Made by a program: the position numbers and the translations under genes. A stretch of 64,000 bases of DNA from Christensenella massiliensis (lineage in GTDB: Bacteria > Bacillota > Clostridia > Christensenellales > Christensenellaceae). This document shows positions 9,368 to 20,222 of the stretch, piece by piece (position 1 is the stretch's first letter; each line of letters opens with the position of its first letter). The notes beneath the pieces were generated by a model, which saw only the letters and a list, made by a program, of their open reading frames with translations, ran no database searches and was not told the origin of the DNA. The stretch spans positions 310,001 through 374,000 of the forward strand of contig LT700187.1 in assembly GCA_900155415.1 (NCBI GenBank), written 5' to 3'.

Positions 9368-10777
9368 TTACATTCCCGGCACATAGGCGGCCGGATCGTC
9401 GAGCGGACGGATATACTTTTTGTTGATATGCCGGAAAAAAAGAATGCTCATAATGAGTGAAACGCACTCCGCGACTGGAAATGCATACCACACGTCGTTT
9501 ACGCTGCCGAGCATCGACAAAAGATAGGCAGCCGGTAAAATAACTACGAGCTGACGGCACAGCGATACAAGCATGCTCAATACGCCGTTCCCGACTGCCT
9601 GAAATACTGAAGAAAATACGATCCCAACGCCGGCAAACGCAAAACAGAGGCTGATCGTCCGCAGCGCGCCCGTTCCCATTTCCAGCATGGCAGGCGTCGC
9701 GTTGAACATTCTGAGCAAGGCATCCGGAAACAGCTGAAAAATCACCATGCCTACTATCATAATGATCACCGCAAGGATCGTTGCAAACCGTATGGCATCC
9801 AATATCCGTTTCCTGTGCCGTGCTCCGTAATTATAAGCCACGATCGGTATGAGGCCGTTCGTCAACCCCAGCACCGGAAGGAAGATGAAAGACTGAAGCT
9901 TGAAATACGCGCCGAGCACAGAGACCGCAGCCGCGGAAACGTCCGCCGCGTAAACGTAAACTAAAATAAAATTGAAGCCTACGATCATGACGGATGTGAT
10001 CGCCTGCATGACGATAGACGGTACGCCTACCTTATAAATCTCTCCTATGATCCTTTTATGCGGCCGGAAGCCACGCAGCCTGACTTTTACTTCCTTGATT
10101 TTTTTGTTGACGAAATACAGGCACAAAATCATAGCGACGATCTGTCCGGCAACTGTCGCTACCGCAGCGCCCGCAGCGCCCATTTCCGGAAACGGCCCGA
10201 TGCCGAAAATCAAAATAGGGTCGAGAATGATATTGATGACCGCGCCTGTAAGCTGGGTGATCATATTGTAGATCGTGACGCCCGTGGACTGCATGATGCG
10301 TTCGCATGTGATCTGTATGAAAACACCGAACGAAAAGATGGTACAGATCGAGATATACTGCGTACCCATCTCTGCAATCAAAGCGCCGTTTTCGATCCCC
10401 GCCGTAAACGCTTCAAAAAACATCCGCGAAAAAAATAAGCCGAACACTGCAAACCCGGCCCAACTGATGATTCCGAGGAAAATGCCGGCCGACACCCCTT
10501 CATTTGCATCGGTAAACTTTTTTTCTCCGAGCCGGCGTGATACCAAGGAATTCATCCCCACGCCCGTACCGACCGCAACTGCGATAATGAGCATCTGTAC
10601 CGGAAACGCAAGCGATACCGCCGCGAAAGCCGCGTCGCTGTACTGCCCCACAAAGATACTGTCTACTACGTTATAGAGCGCCTGTACCAACATGGATACC
10701 ATAATAGGCAGGGACATTGTGACCAACAATTTCTTGATAGGCAGGACGCCCATCTTGTTTTCTTTTACCGCTTCCAT
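9368..10777 (-). CDS. MATE-family multidrug/sodium antiporter
   Basis: A 469-residue integral membrane exporter with about twelve hydrophobic segments, including SLPIMVSMLVQALYNVVDSI near the start. Members use the H+ or Na+ gradient to expel cationic compounds. The frame is open to a TTG at 10792, but GGAG lies nine bases before the ATG at 10777, so that ATG is the better start. It diverges from the kinase-like gene at 10918. The substrate is unknown. Confidence 0.93.
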   Translation of the reverse strand: MEAVKENKMGVLPIKKLLVTMSLPIMVSMLVQALYNVVDSIFVGQYSDAAFAAVSLAFPVQMLIIAVAVGTGVGMNSLVSRRLGEKKFTDANEGVSAGIFLGIISWAGFAVFGLFFSRMFFEAFTAGIENGALIAEMGTQYISICTIFSFGVFIQITCERIMQSTGVTIYNMITQLTGAVINIILDPILIFGIGPFPEMGAAGAAVATVAGQIVAMILCLYFVNKKIKEVKVRLRGFRPHKRIIGEIYKVGVPSIVMQAITSVMIVGFNFILVYVYAADVSAAAVSVLGAYFKLQSFIFLPVLGLTNGLIPIVAYNYGARHRKRILDAIRFATILAVIIMIVGMVIFQLFPDALLRMFNATPAMLEMGTGALRTISLCFAFAGVGIVFSSVFQAVGNGVLSMLVSLCRQLVVILPAAYLLSMLGSVNDVWYAFPVAECVSLIMSILFFRHINKKYIRPLDDPAAYVPGM

Positions 10778-10917
10778 ACCGTTTTTCTCCAATCAAAACC
10801 TTATACACCTGCAAATTGACATTTTAGCATATCAGGCGCATAATGTAAACAAACCGAAGCGTGCTCCGATTCGGAGCAGACCTTTTCTTCACCCACTGAA
10901 CAAAGGAGGAATATAGG

Positions 10918-11538
10918 ATGAAGCACGACGTTATTATTACGATCTCCAGACAATTTGCAAGCGGCGGAAGGACCATTGCCAAAAAGCTGGCCGCACAGCT
11001 CGATATCCCCTATTATGACAATGACCTCATCACTCTTGCCGCCAAAGAAAGCGGATATGACGAGGAATTTTTCGCCAATGCAGAGGAAAAGGCCAATAAC
11101 AAATTTTTATACTATCTGTCTTCCGGCCTTGGGAACGTATCTTCGTGGGGAACGGATATCGCGCTCGACGATAAGCTTTTTCTGATCCAAGCAGACGTCA
11201 TTCGTTCGCTTGCCGCTAAGGGATCGTGCATCATCGTCGGCCGCTGTGCCGACTATGTTCTGGCAAACCATCCAAACTGCATTCATATATTTATCTATTC
11301 AGACCTTGAGCACCGGGTAGCGCGCGCCAAAAACGATTATCATCTCGACGCGCCGAACCTAAAGGACGCGATTATCAAATCAGACAAAAAACGCGCGACC
11401 TATTATAATTATTATTCGGATATGAAATGGGGGCAAAAAGAAAACTACCACTTGATGCTGAACAGCGACAGCATTGGCATTGAGAACTGTGTAAGGATGC
11501 TTACAGAATATGTAAATTTGTATGCTTCCGGAAAATAA
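10918..11538 (+). CDS. Cytidylate-kinase-like family protein
   Basis: A 206-residue P-loop kinase-like protein. The start IITISRQFASGGRTIAKKLA contains a glycine-rich nucleotide-binding loop that differs from a standard Walker A, as is usual in the cytidylate-kinase-like family common in gut Clostridia. The middle segment SCIIVGRCADYVL and the arginine-rich lid region also fit. It is not the housekeeping cmk, and its physiological substrate is unknown. The ATG follows AAGGAGG. No downstream partner on this strand is apparent. Confidence 0.85.
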   Translation: MKHDVIITISRQFASGGRTIAKKLAAQLDIPYYDNDLITLAAKESGYDEEFFANAEEKANNKFLYYLSSGLGNVSSWGTDIALDDKLFLIQADVIRSLAAKGSCIIVGRCADYVLANHPNCIHIFIYSDLEHRVARAKNDYHLDAPNLKDAIIKSDKKRATYYNYYSDMKWGQKENYHLMLNSDSIGIENCVRMLTEYVNLYASGK

Positions 11539-11676
11539 GCCTCTATTCCCCGTCTGTAAACCGCTCCATTGCTACGTAAAGAGTATTCGTTAAAGACAGA
11601 GAATGGATCAGTTATCTTTCTGCCCGCAGCATAGAAATTTTTATGCAGCGATATCCTCCGTCAGCTTCTATCAATA

Positions 11677-11970
11677 TTACCACACGGCTTTCCCAACGAT
11701 AGAATCTACTTCGTCCGTGATGCATCTGTCGAAACGCCTTTTATATTTCTGGTGTATCGCTTCTACGCATGCTATTCCGGACGTTTTTTCCCGGCAGGCA
11801 AAGGACAGGATATAATCGGCGTTATTTTGTTCTGTCTCCAATCGTCTGATACAAAATACCGTTTTAGCCTCGCGCCCAATGCGGCAGTATTCCTTGATTT
11901 CCCTTATCAGGAGTTCAAATTCTTCTTTTCTCCGCGGCCTGACATGATAGAAGCAGATAACATAAATCAT
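11677..11970 (-). CDS. Small dimeric alpha-beta barrel protein (ABM-like)
   Basis: A 97-residue protein beginning MIYVICFYHVRPRRKEEFEL. The pattern (short beta strand, helix with a Glu-Glu-Phe motif, later strands) resembles the antibiotic-biosynthesis-monooxygenase-like or stress-responsive barrel folds, but no catalytic residues are diagnostic. The ATG at 11970 has GGAGG eight bases upstream; the longer TTG frame to 11985 is less likely. It is convergent with the kinase-like gene. Confidence 0.6.
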   Translation of the reverse strand: MIYVICFYHVRPRRKEEFELLIREIKEYCRIGREAKTVFCIRRLETEQNNADYILSFACREKTSGIACVEAIHQKYKRRFDRCITDEVDSIVGKAVW

Positions 11971-12199
11971 ACCACATTCCTCCAATTTTCAGCGAACTAC
12001 GGTATTGCAGCTTATTGATCCGGCATATCTATTATAGGTATTCATTTTTCATTTTACAATGAATACGGTATAAAAAGCGTATTATTTGCGTAAATTATCA
12101 ATTTTCTGATTTATTCTTACTTTTATTCTGTTTTATATGTATTTTGATCAATTTTTAAACAATGGCCTCCACCGGCCGGCGACACCATTCAGGATATAA

Positions 12200-12226
12200 G
12201 CAAAGGAGGGAATCTCCCTCCTTTGC
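12200..12226 (-). terminator. Stem-loop at the end of the pot operon
   Basis: A 12-bp perfect stem (12200-12211 with 12215-12226) six bases past the potD stop. The following bases on the minus strand are only weakly T-rich, so termination may be inefficient, or the stem may mainly protect the mRNA end. Confidence 0.55.
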
Positions 12227-12231
12227 TTCCG

Positions 12232-13287
12232 TTATGCAATCTTTACTTTCATCCAAGCATCTTCATACATACGCAGGATATTCTTTTCCAGATGCTCGTA
12301 ATATTCACAGTTCTCCGTATCTTCCTTAGGCGGATTGAATGCCGTATTTTCAAGAAGCTCCGGATCGACAAGCTCTAACGCCGCGTCCTCCGGTGTAGAG
12401 TAGCAGTTGTATTCCGCGTTGAGCGCCGCGATATCCGGCCGCATCATGAAATCGATGAAACGCAGGGCGGCATCATAAACGTCCGTTGTGTTAAGGATAC
12501 ACATGCCGTCTACAAAAATGTTAGCTCCCTCCCTTGGTATGACGTACCGGAGGTCCGGATTATCCATCATGCAGTAAGCCGCGTCGCCCGCGTACAGCGG
12601 CGCAAGAGCCGCGCTTCCATTGATCATCGTCATTCTGAGATCGTCCGTTCCGTAGGCAAGCACCAGAGGTTTTTGTTCGATGAGGAGCTCCGCCGCTTCG
12701 TCGAGCTCCTGCTGGTTCTTCGTATTGATGCTGTAGCCAAGTTCAATCAGCGCAAGACCTACGCTGTCCCGAATACTGTCATACATCAGGATCTGATTCT
12801 CATATTTGGGATCGAAAAGCGCGTCCCAGCTGTCGATCTCTTCCCCTGTCATTTCGATGTTATATAGGAGCCCGAACGTTCCCCATGTGTAGGGAACGGA
12901 ATACTGCCCGGTTGGATCGTAGGTGCAGGTCTTGACGAAATCCTCGACATATTTGTAATTTTCCATTTTGGAATGGTCGAGCTCCGCGAGTCTGTCCTCC
13001 AGCATCAGCCGCTGGATCATATATTCGGACGGAACGATGATATCGATCTGCGTACCCTCCGTTGTCGCGATGACATACATTTCTTCGTTGGACGGCACCG
13101 TCGTTATATTGATTTTGATATCCGGATTCTCCTCCTCAAACAGCGGAATGACGGTGGGATCGATATAATCCCCCCAATTCAGAAAGTGCACGACTGTCCG
13201 ACCGTCCGCCGTTTCATTAGCGGCACACCCGCAGAGCGGAACGGTCAGTAGTAAACCGGCTAATAAGACACAAAAAAACTTTTTCAT
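12232..13287 (-). CDS. potD: Spermidine/putrescine ABC transporter substrate-binding lipoprotein
   Basis: A 351-residue extracytoplasmic binding protein with a signal peptide and the lipobox LCGC (Cys21), so it is anchored to the outer face of the membrane. After NWGDYIDPTVIPLFEEE it follows the PotD/PotF pattern. It captures polyamines and passes them to PotBC. It is the last gene of the regulator-potA-potB-potC-potD operon, 18 bases after potC. The polyamine preference cannot be read directly. Confidence 0.94.
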   Translation of the reverse strand: MKKFFCVLLAGLLLTVPLCGCAANETADGRTVVHFLNWGDYIDPTVIPLFEEENPDIKINITTVPSNEEMYVIATTEGTQIDIIVPSEYMIQRLMLEDRLAELDHSKMENYKYVEDFVKTCTYDPTGQYSVPYTWGTFGLLYNIEMTGEEIDSWDALFDPKYENQILMYDSIRDSVGLALIELGYSINTKNQQELDEAAELLIEQKPLVLAYGTDDLRMTMINGSAALAPLYAGDAAYCMMDNPDLRYVIPREGANIFVDGMCILNTTDVYDAALRFIDFMMRPDIAALNAEYNCYSTPEDAALELVDPELLENTAFNPPKEDTENCEYYEHLEKNILRMYEDAWMKVKIA

Positions 13288-13305
13288 CCGTACTCAATTC
13301 CTTTT

Positions 13306-14109
13306 TTAGCGAAAGCTCCCCACCCGCGGCATCTTTTTGGTTCTTTTCACAGAACGCAGGTTAATGACCAAAAGCAGCATGATCACGACGATAAACATAA
13401 TGGCTGACAGCGCATTGATCATAGGATTGATCCCCACGCGCGCCATACTATAAATATAGGTAGACAGGTTCTGCGTCGCGCCCTGCGACGTAAAAAAGCT
13501 GATCATGAAGTCGTCGAACGACATGGTAAACGCGAGCAGGAAGCCTGTAACGATACCCGGTGCGATCTGCGGCAATATGACCTTACGCACCGCATAGGCA
13601 GGGCGTGCACCCATATCGAGCGCCGCTTCGTAGGTTCCGGGGTCCATTTGACGGAGCTTGGGAAGCACCGAAAAAATGACGAACGGGATATCAAACGTGA
13701 TGTGCGCGAGAAGCATCGTCCAGTAGCCGCGTGGGATATTGAAGAAAATAAACAGGAGCAGCAGCGAAATACCCGTCACGATCTCTGCATTTACCATTGG
13801 GATATAGGTAAAATTTACCATAATATTTTTGCTTTTTTTACGGAAATTATCCATTCCTACCGCCGCGAGCGTTCCGATGAAAGTCGCCGCGAGGGACGCG
13901 ATCATGGCAATGGAAACCGTTACCCACACCGCTTCCGCGATGGAGGGATCCTGAAGCAGCTGCTCATACCAGTGCAATGAGAAGCCCGTCCACTTCGCCA
14001 TAGACTTCGATTCATTGAACGAAAAGACGATCAGCGCGCCGATGGGCAGATACATAAAAATCAGGATGACCGCCAGATAAAAGCGCTTCAGAAACAATTT
14101 TACTTTCAC
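13306..14109 (-). CDS. potC: Spermidine/putrescine ABC transporter permease PotC
   Basis: A 267-residue membrane permease with about six hydrophobic segments. The ABC-permease EAA loop is visible around YEAALDMGARPAYAVRKVILP. It forms the channel with PotB. The start is GTG at 14109, eight bases after GGAGGT, and it overlaps the potB stop, indicating translational coupling. Confidence 0.93.
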   Translation of the reverse strand: MKVKLFLKRFYLAVILIFMYLPIGALIVFSFNESKSMAKWTGFSLHWYEQLLQDPSIAEAVWVTVSIAMIASLAATFIGTLAAVGMDNFRKKSKNIMVNFTYIPMVNAEIVTGISLLLLFIFFNIPRGYWTMLLAHITFDIPFVIFSVLPKLRQMDPGTYEAALDMGARPAYAVRKVILPQIAPGIVTGFLLAFTMSFDDFMISFFTSQGATQNLSTYIYSMARVGINPMINALSAIMFIVVIMLLLVINLRSVKRTKKMPRVGSFR

Positions 14110-14959
14110 ATCAGCGCACCTCCTTCTCCTTCTTTATCGTATTTGCGCATGAGCCACATAAATACAATTGTCAGTATTAGCATGACCACCGCGAGTGCGC
14201 TTCCAAAATTCCATTCCGACATAAGCAGAAATTCCATCTCTATAAGATCGCCGTACATCATGAAGTGGCTTCCTCCGAGAAGCCGTGTGATGACGAACGT
14301 CGTCATGGCGGGCATGAACACCATTGTGATGCCGGAGACGATGCCTCCCTTGGAGAGCGGAAGAGTGACGCGCCAGAAGGTCTGCCATTTATTGGCGCCG
14401 AGATCCTGCGCCGCCTGAATGCACGAGATATCCATTTTTTGGAACACCGAGTAAATAGGCAGGATCATGAACGGCAGGAAATTATAGACAAGCCCGAAGA
14501 TAATCGCGCCTTCCGTATATAAAAACTGTACAGGCTCAAATCCGAGCGCCATAAGCCCCTGATTGATAATGCCCGCATTATCGAGCAGGGTACGCCACGC
14601 ATACGTCCGCAGAAGAAAGTTCATCCACATTGGCAGGACGAACAAAATAGAAATGACCGCCGCGCGGTTCGGTTTCATGCGTGACAGCATATAGGCGACC
14701 GGATAGCCGAGCAAAAGACAGATGACCGTTGCGATGAACGCCATCCATACGCTGCGCCAGAATACCGTCATGTAGAGCGATGAAAACGCACGGGCAAGAT
14801 TTTCGGCCGTAAGCACCATAACACCGCCCGATCCTGTTTCCGTAAAGGCATACAGCAGGATCAGGATCAGCGGGGCGGCCGTGAAAATCGCGATCCATGC
14901 GATATACGGCAGTGCAAACACTTTGCGGGAGTCCATGACGTTCCGCAGTTCCCTGTTTT

Positions 14960-14963
<4 letters not shown>
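14106..14963 (-). CDS. potB: Spermidine/putrescine ABC transporter permease PotB
   Basis: A 285-residue membrane permease with six predicted segments and an EAA-type loop around [21 protein letters not shown], which contacts the PotA ATPase. The ATG overlaps the potA stop by four bases (ATGA) and has GGAGG seven bases upstream. Gene order and length match standard pot operons. Confidence 0.94.
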
Positions 14964-16048
<1,085 letters not shown>

Positions 16049-16122
16049 TGGCATACCCTTTCAAACCGAATAATCATCAATCACGGCGGCGCTTCCAAAT
16101 CGGCCCCTCCGCAGACGTTTCC

Positions 16123-16656
16123 TTAAAACATAGGCGGCGTGGATATCCAGATGACTTCCGCGTCTTTTTTTCCATTGTTCTCGAGCTTATGCGGCATACC
16201 CGCATGAAAATAGAAACTGCTGCCTTTCTTTACTCTGTGCCGTTTCATCCCGATCACAAGTGTGACCGTTCCTGCAAGCACATATCCAAATTCTTCTCCC
16301 TCGTGCGGCCTGTCTTCTTCCGTGGAACAGCCCGCTTTCAGATGCAGAAGTATCGGCTCCATTTGATTTTTCTGCGCATTTGGCACGAGCCATAAAATAC
16401 TTTTTTCATCGTCTGCTTTTTCAAATCGGTTCTCCGGCGTGAAAACGACCTTTTCCTCTGCTCTTTCGCTGAAAAACTCCGGCAGGTCTGTTCCCAGACA
16501 TTCGAGAATATCCATCAGTGTCGCGATTGACGGCGATGTAAGGTCTCGCTCAAGCTGAGAAATAAAGCCCTTGGAAAGCTCTGCGCGGTCTGCAAGCTCG
16601 CTTTGTGTAAGGCCGAGACTTTGTCGCCTCGCTTTGATCTTTTCGCCTATCTTCAT
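16123..16656 (-). CDS. XRE-cupin transcriptional regulator of the pot operon (PuuR-like)
   Basis: A 177-residue regulator. Residues 1-60 form a helix-turn-helix of the XRE type (TQSELADRAELSKGFISQLE). Residues of about 100-175 form a cupin barrel (HEGEEFGYVLAGTV and FHAGMPHKLEN). Proteins of this shape, such as PuuR, sense polyamines or related small molecules. Its position as the first gene before potABCD suggests autoregulation and control of the transporter; this is inferred. The ATG at 16656 is preferred over the upstream TTG because GAAGGGA lies at proper spacing. Confidence 0.88.
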   Translation of the reverse strand: MKIGEKIKARRQSLGLTQSELADRAELSKGFISQLERDLTSPSIATLMDILECLGTDLPEFFSERAEEKVVFTPENRFEKADDEKSILWLVPNAQKNQMEPILLHLKAGCSTEEDRPHEGEEFGYVLAGTVTLVIGMKRHRVKKGSSFYFHAGMPHKLENNGKKDAEVIWISTPPMF

Positions 16657-17049
16657 GGAAATCCATCCCTTCCGCAGCAATGTTTTGATTATATATTAAA
16701 CATTTTGTTTATTTTTATCAAACTTTTCGCGCAGGTATTATTTAATCATACGTTTTCCAGCATGTCAACAGATTTTTATCTTTATAACAGGCATATCGCA
16801 ACCCTTTTATTCCCTTTTTTTCTCTATTTTTACAAAAAACAAGCAGAAAATTTATTCATACTATATAAAGACGCCGCTTTTTGTGTCTTATTTTTTGATG
16901 TCTTATCCCGCCATGCAGAATGCAAACGTCTCCATATGGATGAGCTTTATATCCGCCTTAAATAAAAAAGGGAGCAAACTCCCTTTTTTACGACAGAAAA
17001 AATTTTGTTGCCCATTGTTATATGAGTTTCTGAGTGTTTATCCCCTCCC
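16657..17049. other. Intergenic region upstream of the pot regulator
   Basis: A 393-base gap. It should carry the promoter of the regulator-pot operon; a TATAAT occurs on the minus strand at 16693-16688 but without a convincing -35. The cwlD terminator lies at 16962-16990. No gene was seen. Confidence 0.5.
16962..16990 (-). terminator. Intrinsic terminator after the amidase gene
   Basis: An 11-bp stem (16964-16974 with 16979-16989), four-base loop, and A and T runs on both sides. It lies about 60 bases beyond the cwlD-like stop codon. Confidence 0.8.
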
Positions 17050-17850
17050 TTAACCGTTCTTTTCTGAAAGATATTGCCCGATCCCGCTTGCTACCGCCTG
17101 CGCGAGCTTTTGCTGATAATCGTCCTTTTGCAGCTTTTGTTCCTCCTCCGGATTGGAAAAGAACCCGCATTCCACGATGACGCTTGCCTGACTGCCCGGC
17201 CGAAGGAGCTGATAGTCTCCCGTATTCACGTCGCGTGGATTTTGAATGGACAGTTGTTCATTGAGCGCGGCCTGCACATATTTTGCAAGCTCATACCCGG
17301 CCGCCTCCCGGTCGCGGCAGAATACCTGCGGACCCGCTGCACCCGACCCTTTTTCAAAAAAATTCTGATGGATGCTGACAAACGCATCCGCATTTGCCGT
17401 TCGTATGATCTCCTCCCGTTTTTTCATATCTGCGGCTTTCCGCTTTTTTGCATCCGGTTCATTTGCCGCAGCGATCGGTTCGTCCGATTCCCGCGTCATG
17501 ATAACAGTATATCCCTCCTGCTCAAGCACGGTCCTGAGCTTCAGCGCGATTTCAAGGTTTACCTCCTTTTCAAGCCTGCCCGTCGACACCCCCTTTGTTC
17601 CTACATCGGTATCTCCGTGCCCCGCGTCTATGATGATGCGGGGAGCGGCGTTTACCATGAGAAGCTCCTGTACGTTTTCCGTTTCATTTATGGCAGCCGT
17701 ATCTGCAGCTCTGGACGTTTCAAGGGGAAACGCCTTGCAGAGAAAAAATATACATACTGCCGCCAGAAACACAGCTGCAAGCAACACAAAAAACCTTCCT
17801 GTAGCTCTCCGTCTTCTTTTGCTTCTGATTCCCGACGATATTGCACGCAT
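17050..17850 (-). CDS. N-acetylmuramoyl-L-alanine amidase, CwlD-like
   Basis: A 266-residue protein with one N-terminal membrane segment after a very basic start (SGIRSKRRRRATGR), then an Amidase_3 domain facing outward. The zinc-site motifs are visible: IIIDAGHGDTD (His), LEKEVNLEI (Glu), SIHQNF (His) and the catalytic VIVECGF (Glu). It cleaves the amide between muramic acid and the stem peptide. The start is the ATG at 17850 with GGGGGA eight bases upstream; the longer frame would run through the upstream terminator. It lies beside a two-component system and may act with it in wall remodelling or sporulation. Confidence 0.88.
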   Translation of the reverse strand: MRAISSGIRSKRRRRATGRFFVLLAAVFLAAVCIFFLCKAFPLETSRAADTAAINETENVQELLMVNAAPRIIIDAGHGDTDVGTKGVSTGRLEKEVNLEIALKLRTVLEQEGYTVIMTRESDEPIAAANEPDAKKRKAADMKKREEIIRTANADAFVSIHQNFFEKGSGAAGPQVFCRDREAAGYELAKYVQAALNEQLSIQNPRDVNTGDYQLLRPGSQASVIVECGFFSNPEEEQKLQKDDYQQKLAQAVASGIGQYLSEKNG

Positions 17851-17882
17851 ACCAGCTTCCCCCTGTTTTAAGAAATTGAAAG

Positions 17883-17912
17883 AAAAACCCTGTACGTATA
17901 CCGTACAGGGCC
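17883..17912 (-). terminator. Intrinsic terminator between the TCS operon and the amidase
   Basis: A 9-bp perfect stem (17888-17896 with 17902-17910), five-base loop, followed on the minus strand by a T-rich run. Confidence 0.75.
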
Positions 17913-17963
17913 AAAGCAACATTTTTTCATCTGTTTTGCATCATTTTTGTAACATTTCGAGCC

Positions 17964-18812
17964 TTACAGAATATCCGATGGTTTTAAGATCATGCGGAAA
18001 GAGCTGCTTTCCAACATCAATTCCGCCAATATATCGAATTCCGACTCTGTCATCGCATACAGCCCGTCTACAAAGTAATCCATTTCCGTATATTCTCTGT
18101 TATAATCGAGCTTCAGTTCGTGATATTGTGCAAATGCAGCAACAGCATCGTGCATATCCGTCTCATCCCATCCTCCGAAAGCTCCGTGCGCATCTCCGGC
18201 AAGGAGCGGCTGAGAATCAATAGCCATAAAATAAACTTTTCCTATCTCGTCATCGATCACAAACCGATAGGTCACTTCCGTATTCGGATTGACGATATTT
18301 CCCTCCCAATAATAAAATTCCGTCGCCGATACAGTCGGGTCGTATGCCCGGAGAAAAGCAATGCCCTTTACCGCATCATAGGAACCGATCTCTCCGAGAT
18401 CGAATTTCGGGATCGCCCCTGTTTGCTGAAGCTGCCGCGCTTCCCGTACGATAGCCAGCTCTGCCTGTGCCTTCGTCATCACACAATCTGCCGCAGGCTG
18501 CTCGGTGTAGATAACAGATATGTTGTTTTGTGTTCTTGTATCTTTTGTGCCTTCCTCTGTTTCCTCCGCCATTCCGAATATATCGGTATTGTTTCCCTCA
18601 AAGTTCAGGCGTATCGCTTCGTACAGCACCTTTGTCTTCTGATATTTTGTGGCTTTATATTCATAGGACTCCGCCGCCGTTTCATCTCTTTGCACGATAT
18701 TTAAAAAGGACGCGTCTCCCTTTTGCGCAAGGTAGGGCGGGAGTCCTGCGCACAGCGCGACCACAAGGAAGGTGACAGCCGCCGCACAGACATATTTCAG
18801 AACACGTCTCAT
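17964..18812 (-). CDS. Membrane-anchored extracytoplasmic protein linked to a two-component system
   Basis: A 282-residue protein with one N-terminal membrane segment (about residues 6-26) and a large outside domain that I do not recognise by motif. Its place directly after a sensor kinase gene, with an ATGA overlap, recalls the YycH/YycI regulators of the WalK kinase, but sequence similarity to those cannot be claimed. It may sense or modulate the kinase. The longer frame to 18851 is not needed, since the overlap fixes the start at 18812. Confidence 0.65.
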   Translation of the reverse strand: MRRVLKYVCAAAVTFLVVALCAGLPPYLAQKGDASFLNIVQRDETAAESYEYKATKYQKTKVLYEAIRLNFEGNNTDIFGMAEETEEGTKDTRTQNNISVIYTEQPAADCVMTKAQAELAIVREARQLQQTGAIPKFDLGEIGSYDAVKGIAFLRAYDPTVSATEFYYWEGNIVNPNTEVTYRFVIDDEIGKVYFMAIDSQPLLAGDAHGAFGGWDETDMHDAVAAFAQYHELKLDYNREYTEMDYFVDGLYAMTESEFDILAELMLESSSFRMILKPSDIL

Positions 18813-20221
18813 GCCCGCCTCCTTCCAGCCGCCCGGCGAACGCGGATGCATACGAGCGTTCCCGAGCCGACCACACTTTTGAATTCAAGGCGCGAGCCGT
18901 GGAGGCGTGCGATCTTATCGGAGAGCGCAAGGCCAAGACCCGCACCGTTCTGTGCCCGCGCCCGGCTTTTATCCACCATATAAAACGCCTCCGTGATTTT
19001 TTTGATCTCATCTTCCGGTATTCCGCGGCCATGGTCGCGGACACAAAATAGATAATCGCGGCCACGGACATGCCCATACACTTCGATCGTGCTGCCCGGT
19101 TCGGACGCTTTGCGCGCATTGTCGATCAGATTGACGAGCAGCGTCTTAAACAGATCCGGCTCGATCATAAGGACCGCATTCTGCGCTGATACTTCTAAAA
19201 TAAGCCCTGCTTTTTCCATGATGGGAAGCATAAGGCCCTCGATCTCTTCCATAAGAACACGCGGATTCACCCGGCGCTTTTCAAATTCCTGCCTGTCGAG
19301 CACCATAAGCTCAAGCAGCTTCAGGGAAAGCGCTTCGAGCCGTTTTCCCTCGGTGAAGATATAGTTTGAGGCAAGAAACATTTCTTCCGGCGCCATCTGC
19401 TTGGAACGGAGCATATCCGCGTAGCCGATGATCGATGTGAGCGGCGTTTTGAGCTCGTGCGCAAAGCTCGCGACAAAATCTTCCCGCTGGCGCGCCGTGT
19501 TCTCAAGATCATACATCTTGTCCTGCACCGCATCGGTCATGGCATTGAAATCGCGTGTAAATTCTGCGATCTCGTCCTCGCCTTTTACCCGCATACGCAC
19601 ATCATAATCTCCCTCGGCTATCCGTCTCGTCGTAGCCGAAAGGCGCGCCAGCGGGCGCGTCAGAAACATGGAAACGGCAAGCATGACGATGGCGCTTAAA
19701 AGCAGGAGCACGATGCTCCACTCCGTATAGGTGTCGAACTGCATCTCCCGTTCCTGAAAAATGGAGGTGATATCCCGCGAGGTCTCAAGATAGACCGTAC
19801 GTTCTCCCACCGTCGTCCTGCAGCACACGGTGATCTCATATCTTTCCCCTGTACGGCCGATCCGGTAGGTCCTGTCCGCTTCCGTTTCCGCCATAAGCTG
19901 CATATCCGCAGCTTCTCCCGTACTGGTAAACACCGTTTCGTAATTTTCGTCCGCTACGACGATGCCCCTCCGTCCGCTGCTTTCGAGGGAGGATACGCTG
20001 TTTATGACAGCCTCATCCGTTAATTTTTCCCCTTGATTCACATAGGTGGTGGCTGCGCTTTCATAGGCCAGCTTTGTCAGCTGATTTTCTTCAAGCGCCC
20101 GATCTGTTTCGCGGGAAAGTGCCGAATCAAAAAAAGACGTAATCAAAATAAAGCCACCTATCGCAAATACGACGGCAATGACGATCACGGTCGATAAAAA
20201 CACCTTCCATGCAAATCTCAT
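18809..20221 (-). CDS. Sensor histidine kinase
   Basis: A 470-residue membrane kinase. TM1 spans about residues 8-30, an extracytoplasmic sensor domain about 31-165, TM2 about 168-187, and a HAMP linker about 188-240. The HisKA box SFAHELKTPLTS has the phospho-accepting His255. The ATPase domain shows NLIDNARKAS (N box), DHGRGIPEDE (G1) and GAGLGLALS (G2). It should phosphorylate the regulator encoded directly upstream (one base apart). The stimulus is unknown. The arrangement RR-HK-membrane protein-amidase suggests envelope sensing. Confidence 0.93.
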   Translation of the reverse strand: MRFAWKVFLSTVIVIAVVFAIGGFILITSFFDSALSRETDRALEENQLTKLAYESAATTYVNQGEKLTDEAVINSVSSLESSGRRGIVVADENYETVFTSTGEAADMQLMAETEADRTYRIGRTGERYEITVCCRTTVGERTVYLETSRDITSIFQEREMQFDTYTEWSIVLLLLSAIVMLAVSMFLTRPLARLSATTRRIAEGDYDVRMRVKGEDEIAEFTRDFNAMTDAVQDKMYDLENTARQREDFVASFAHELKTPLTSIIGYADMLRSKQMAPEEMFLASNYIFTEGKRLEALSLKLLELMVLDRQEFEKRRVNPRVLMEEIEGLMLPIMEKAGLILEVSAQNAVLMIEPDLFKTLLVNLIDNARKASEPGSTIEVYGHVRGRDYLFCVRDHGRGIPEDEIKKITEAFYMVDKSRARAQNGAGLGLALSDKIARLHGSRLEFKSVVGSGTLVCIRVRRAAGRRRA

Positions 20222-20222
20222 T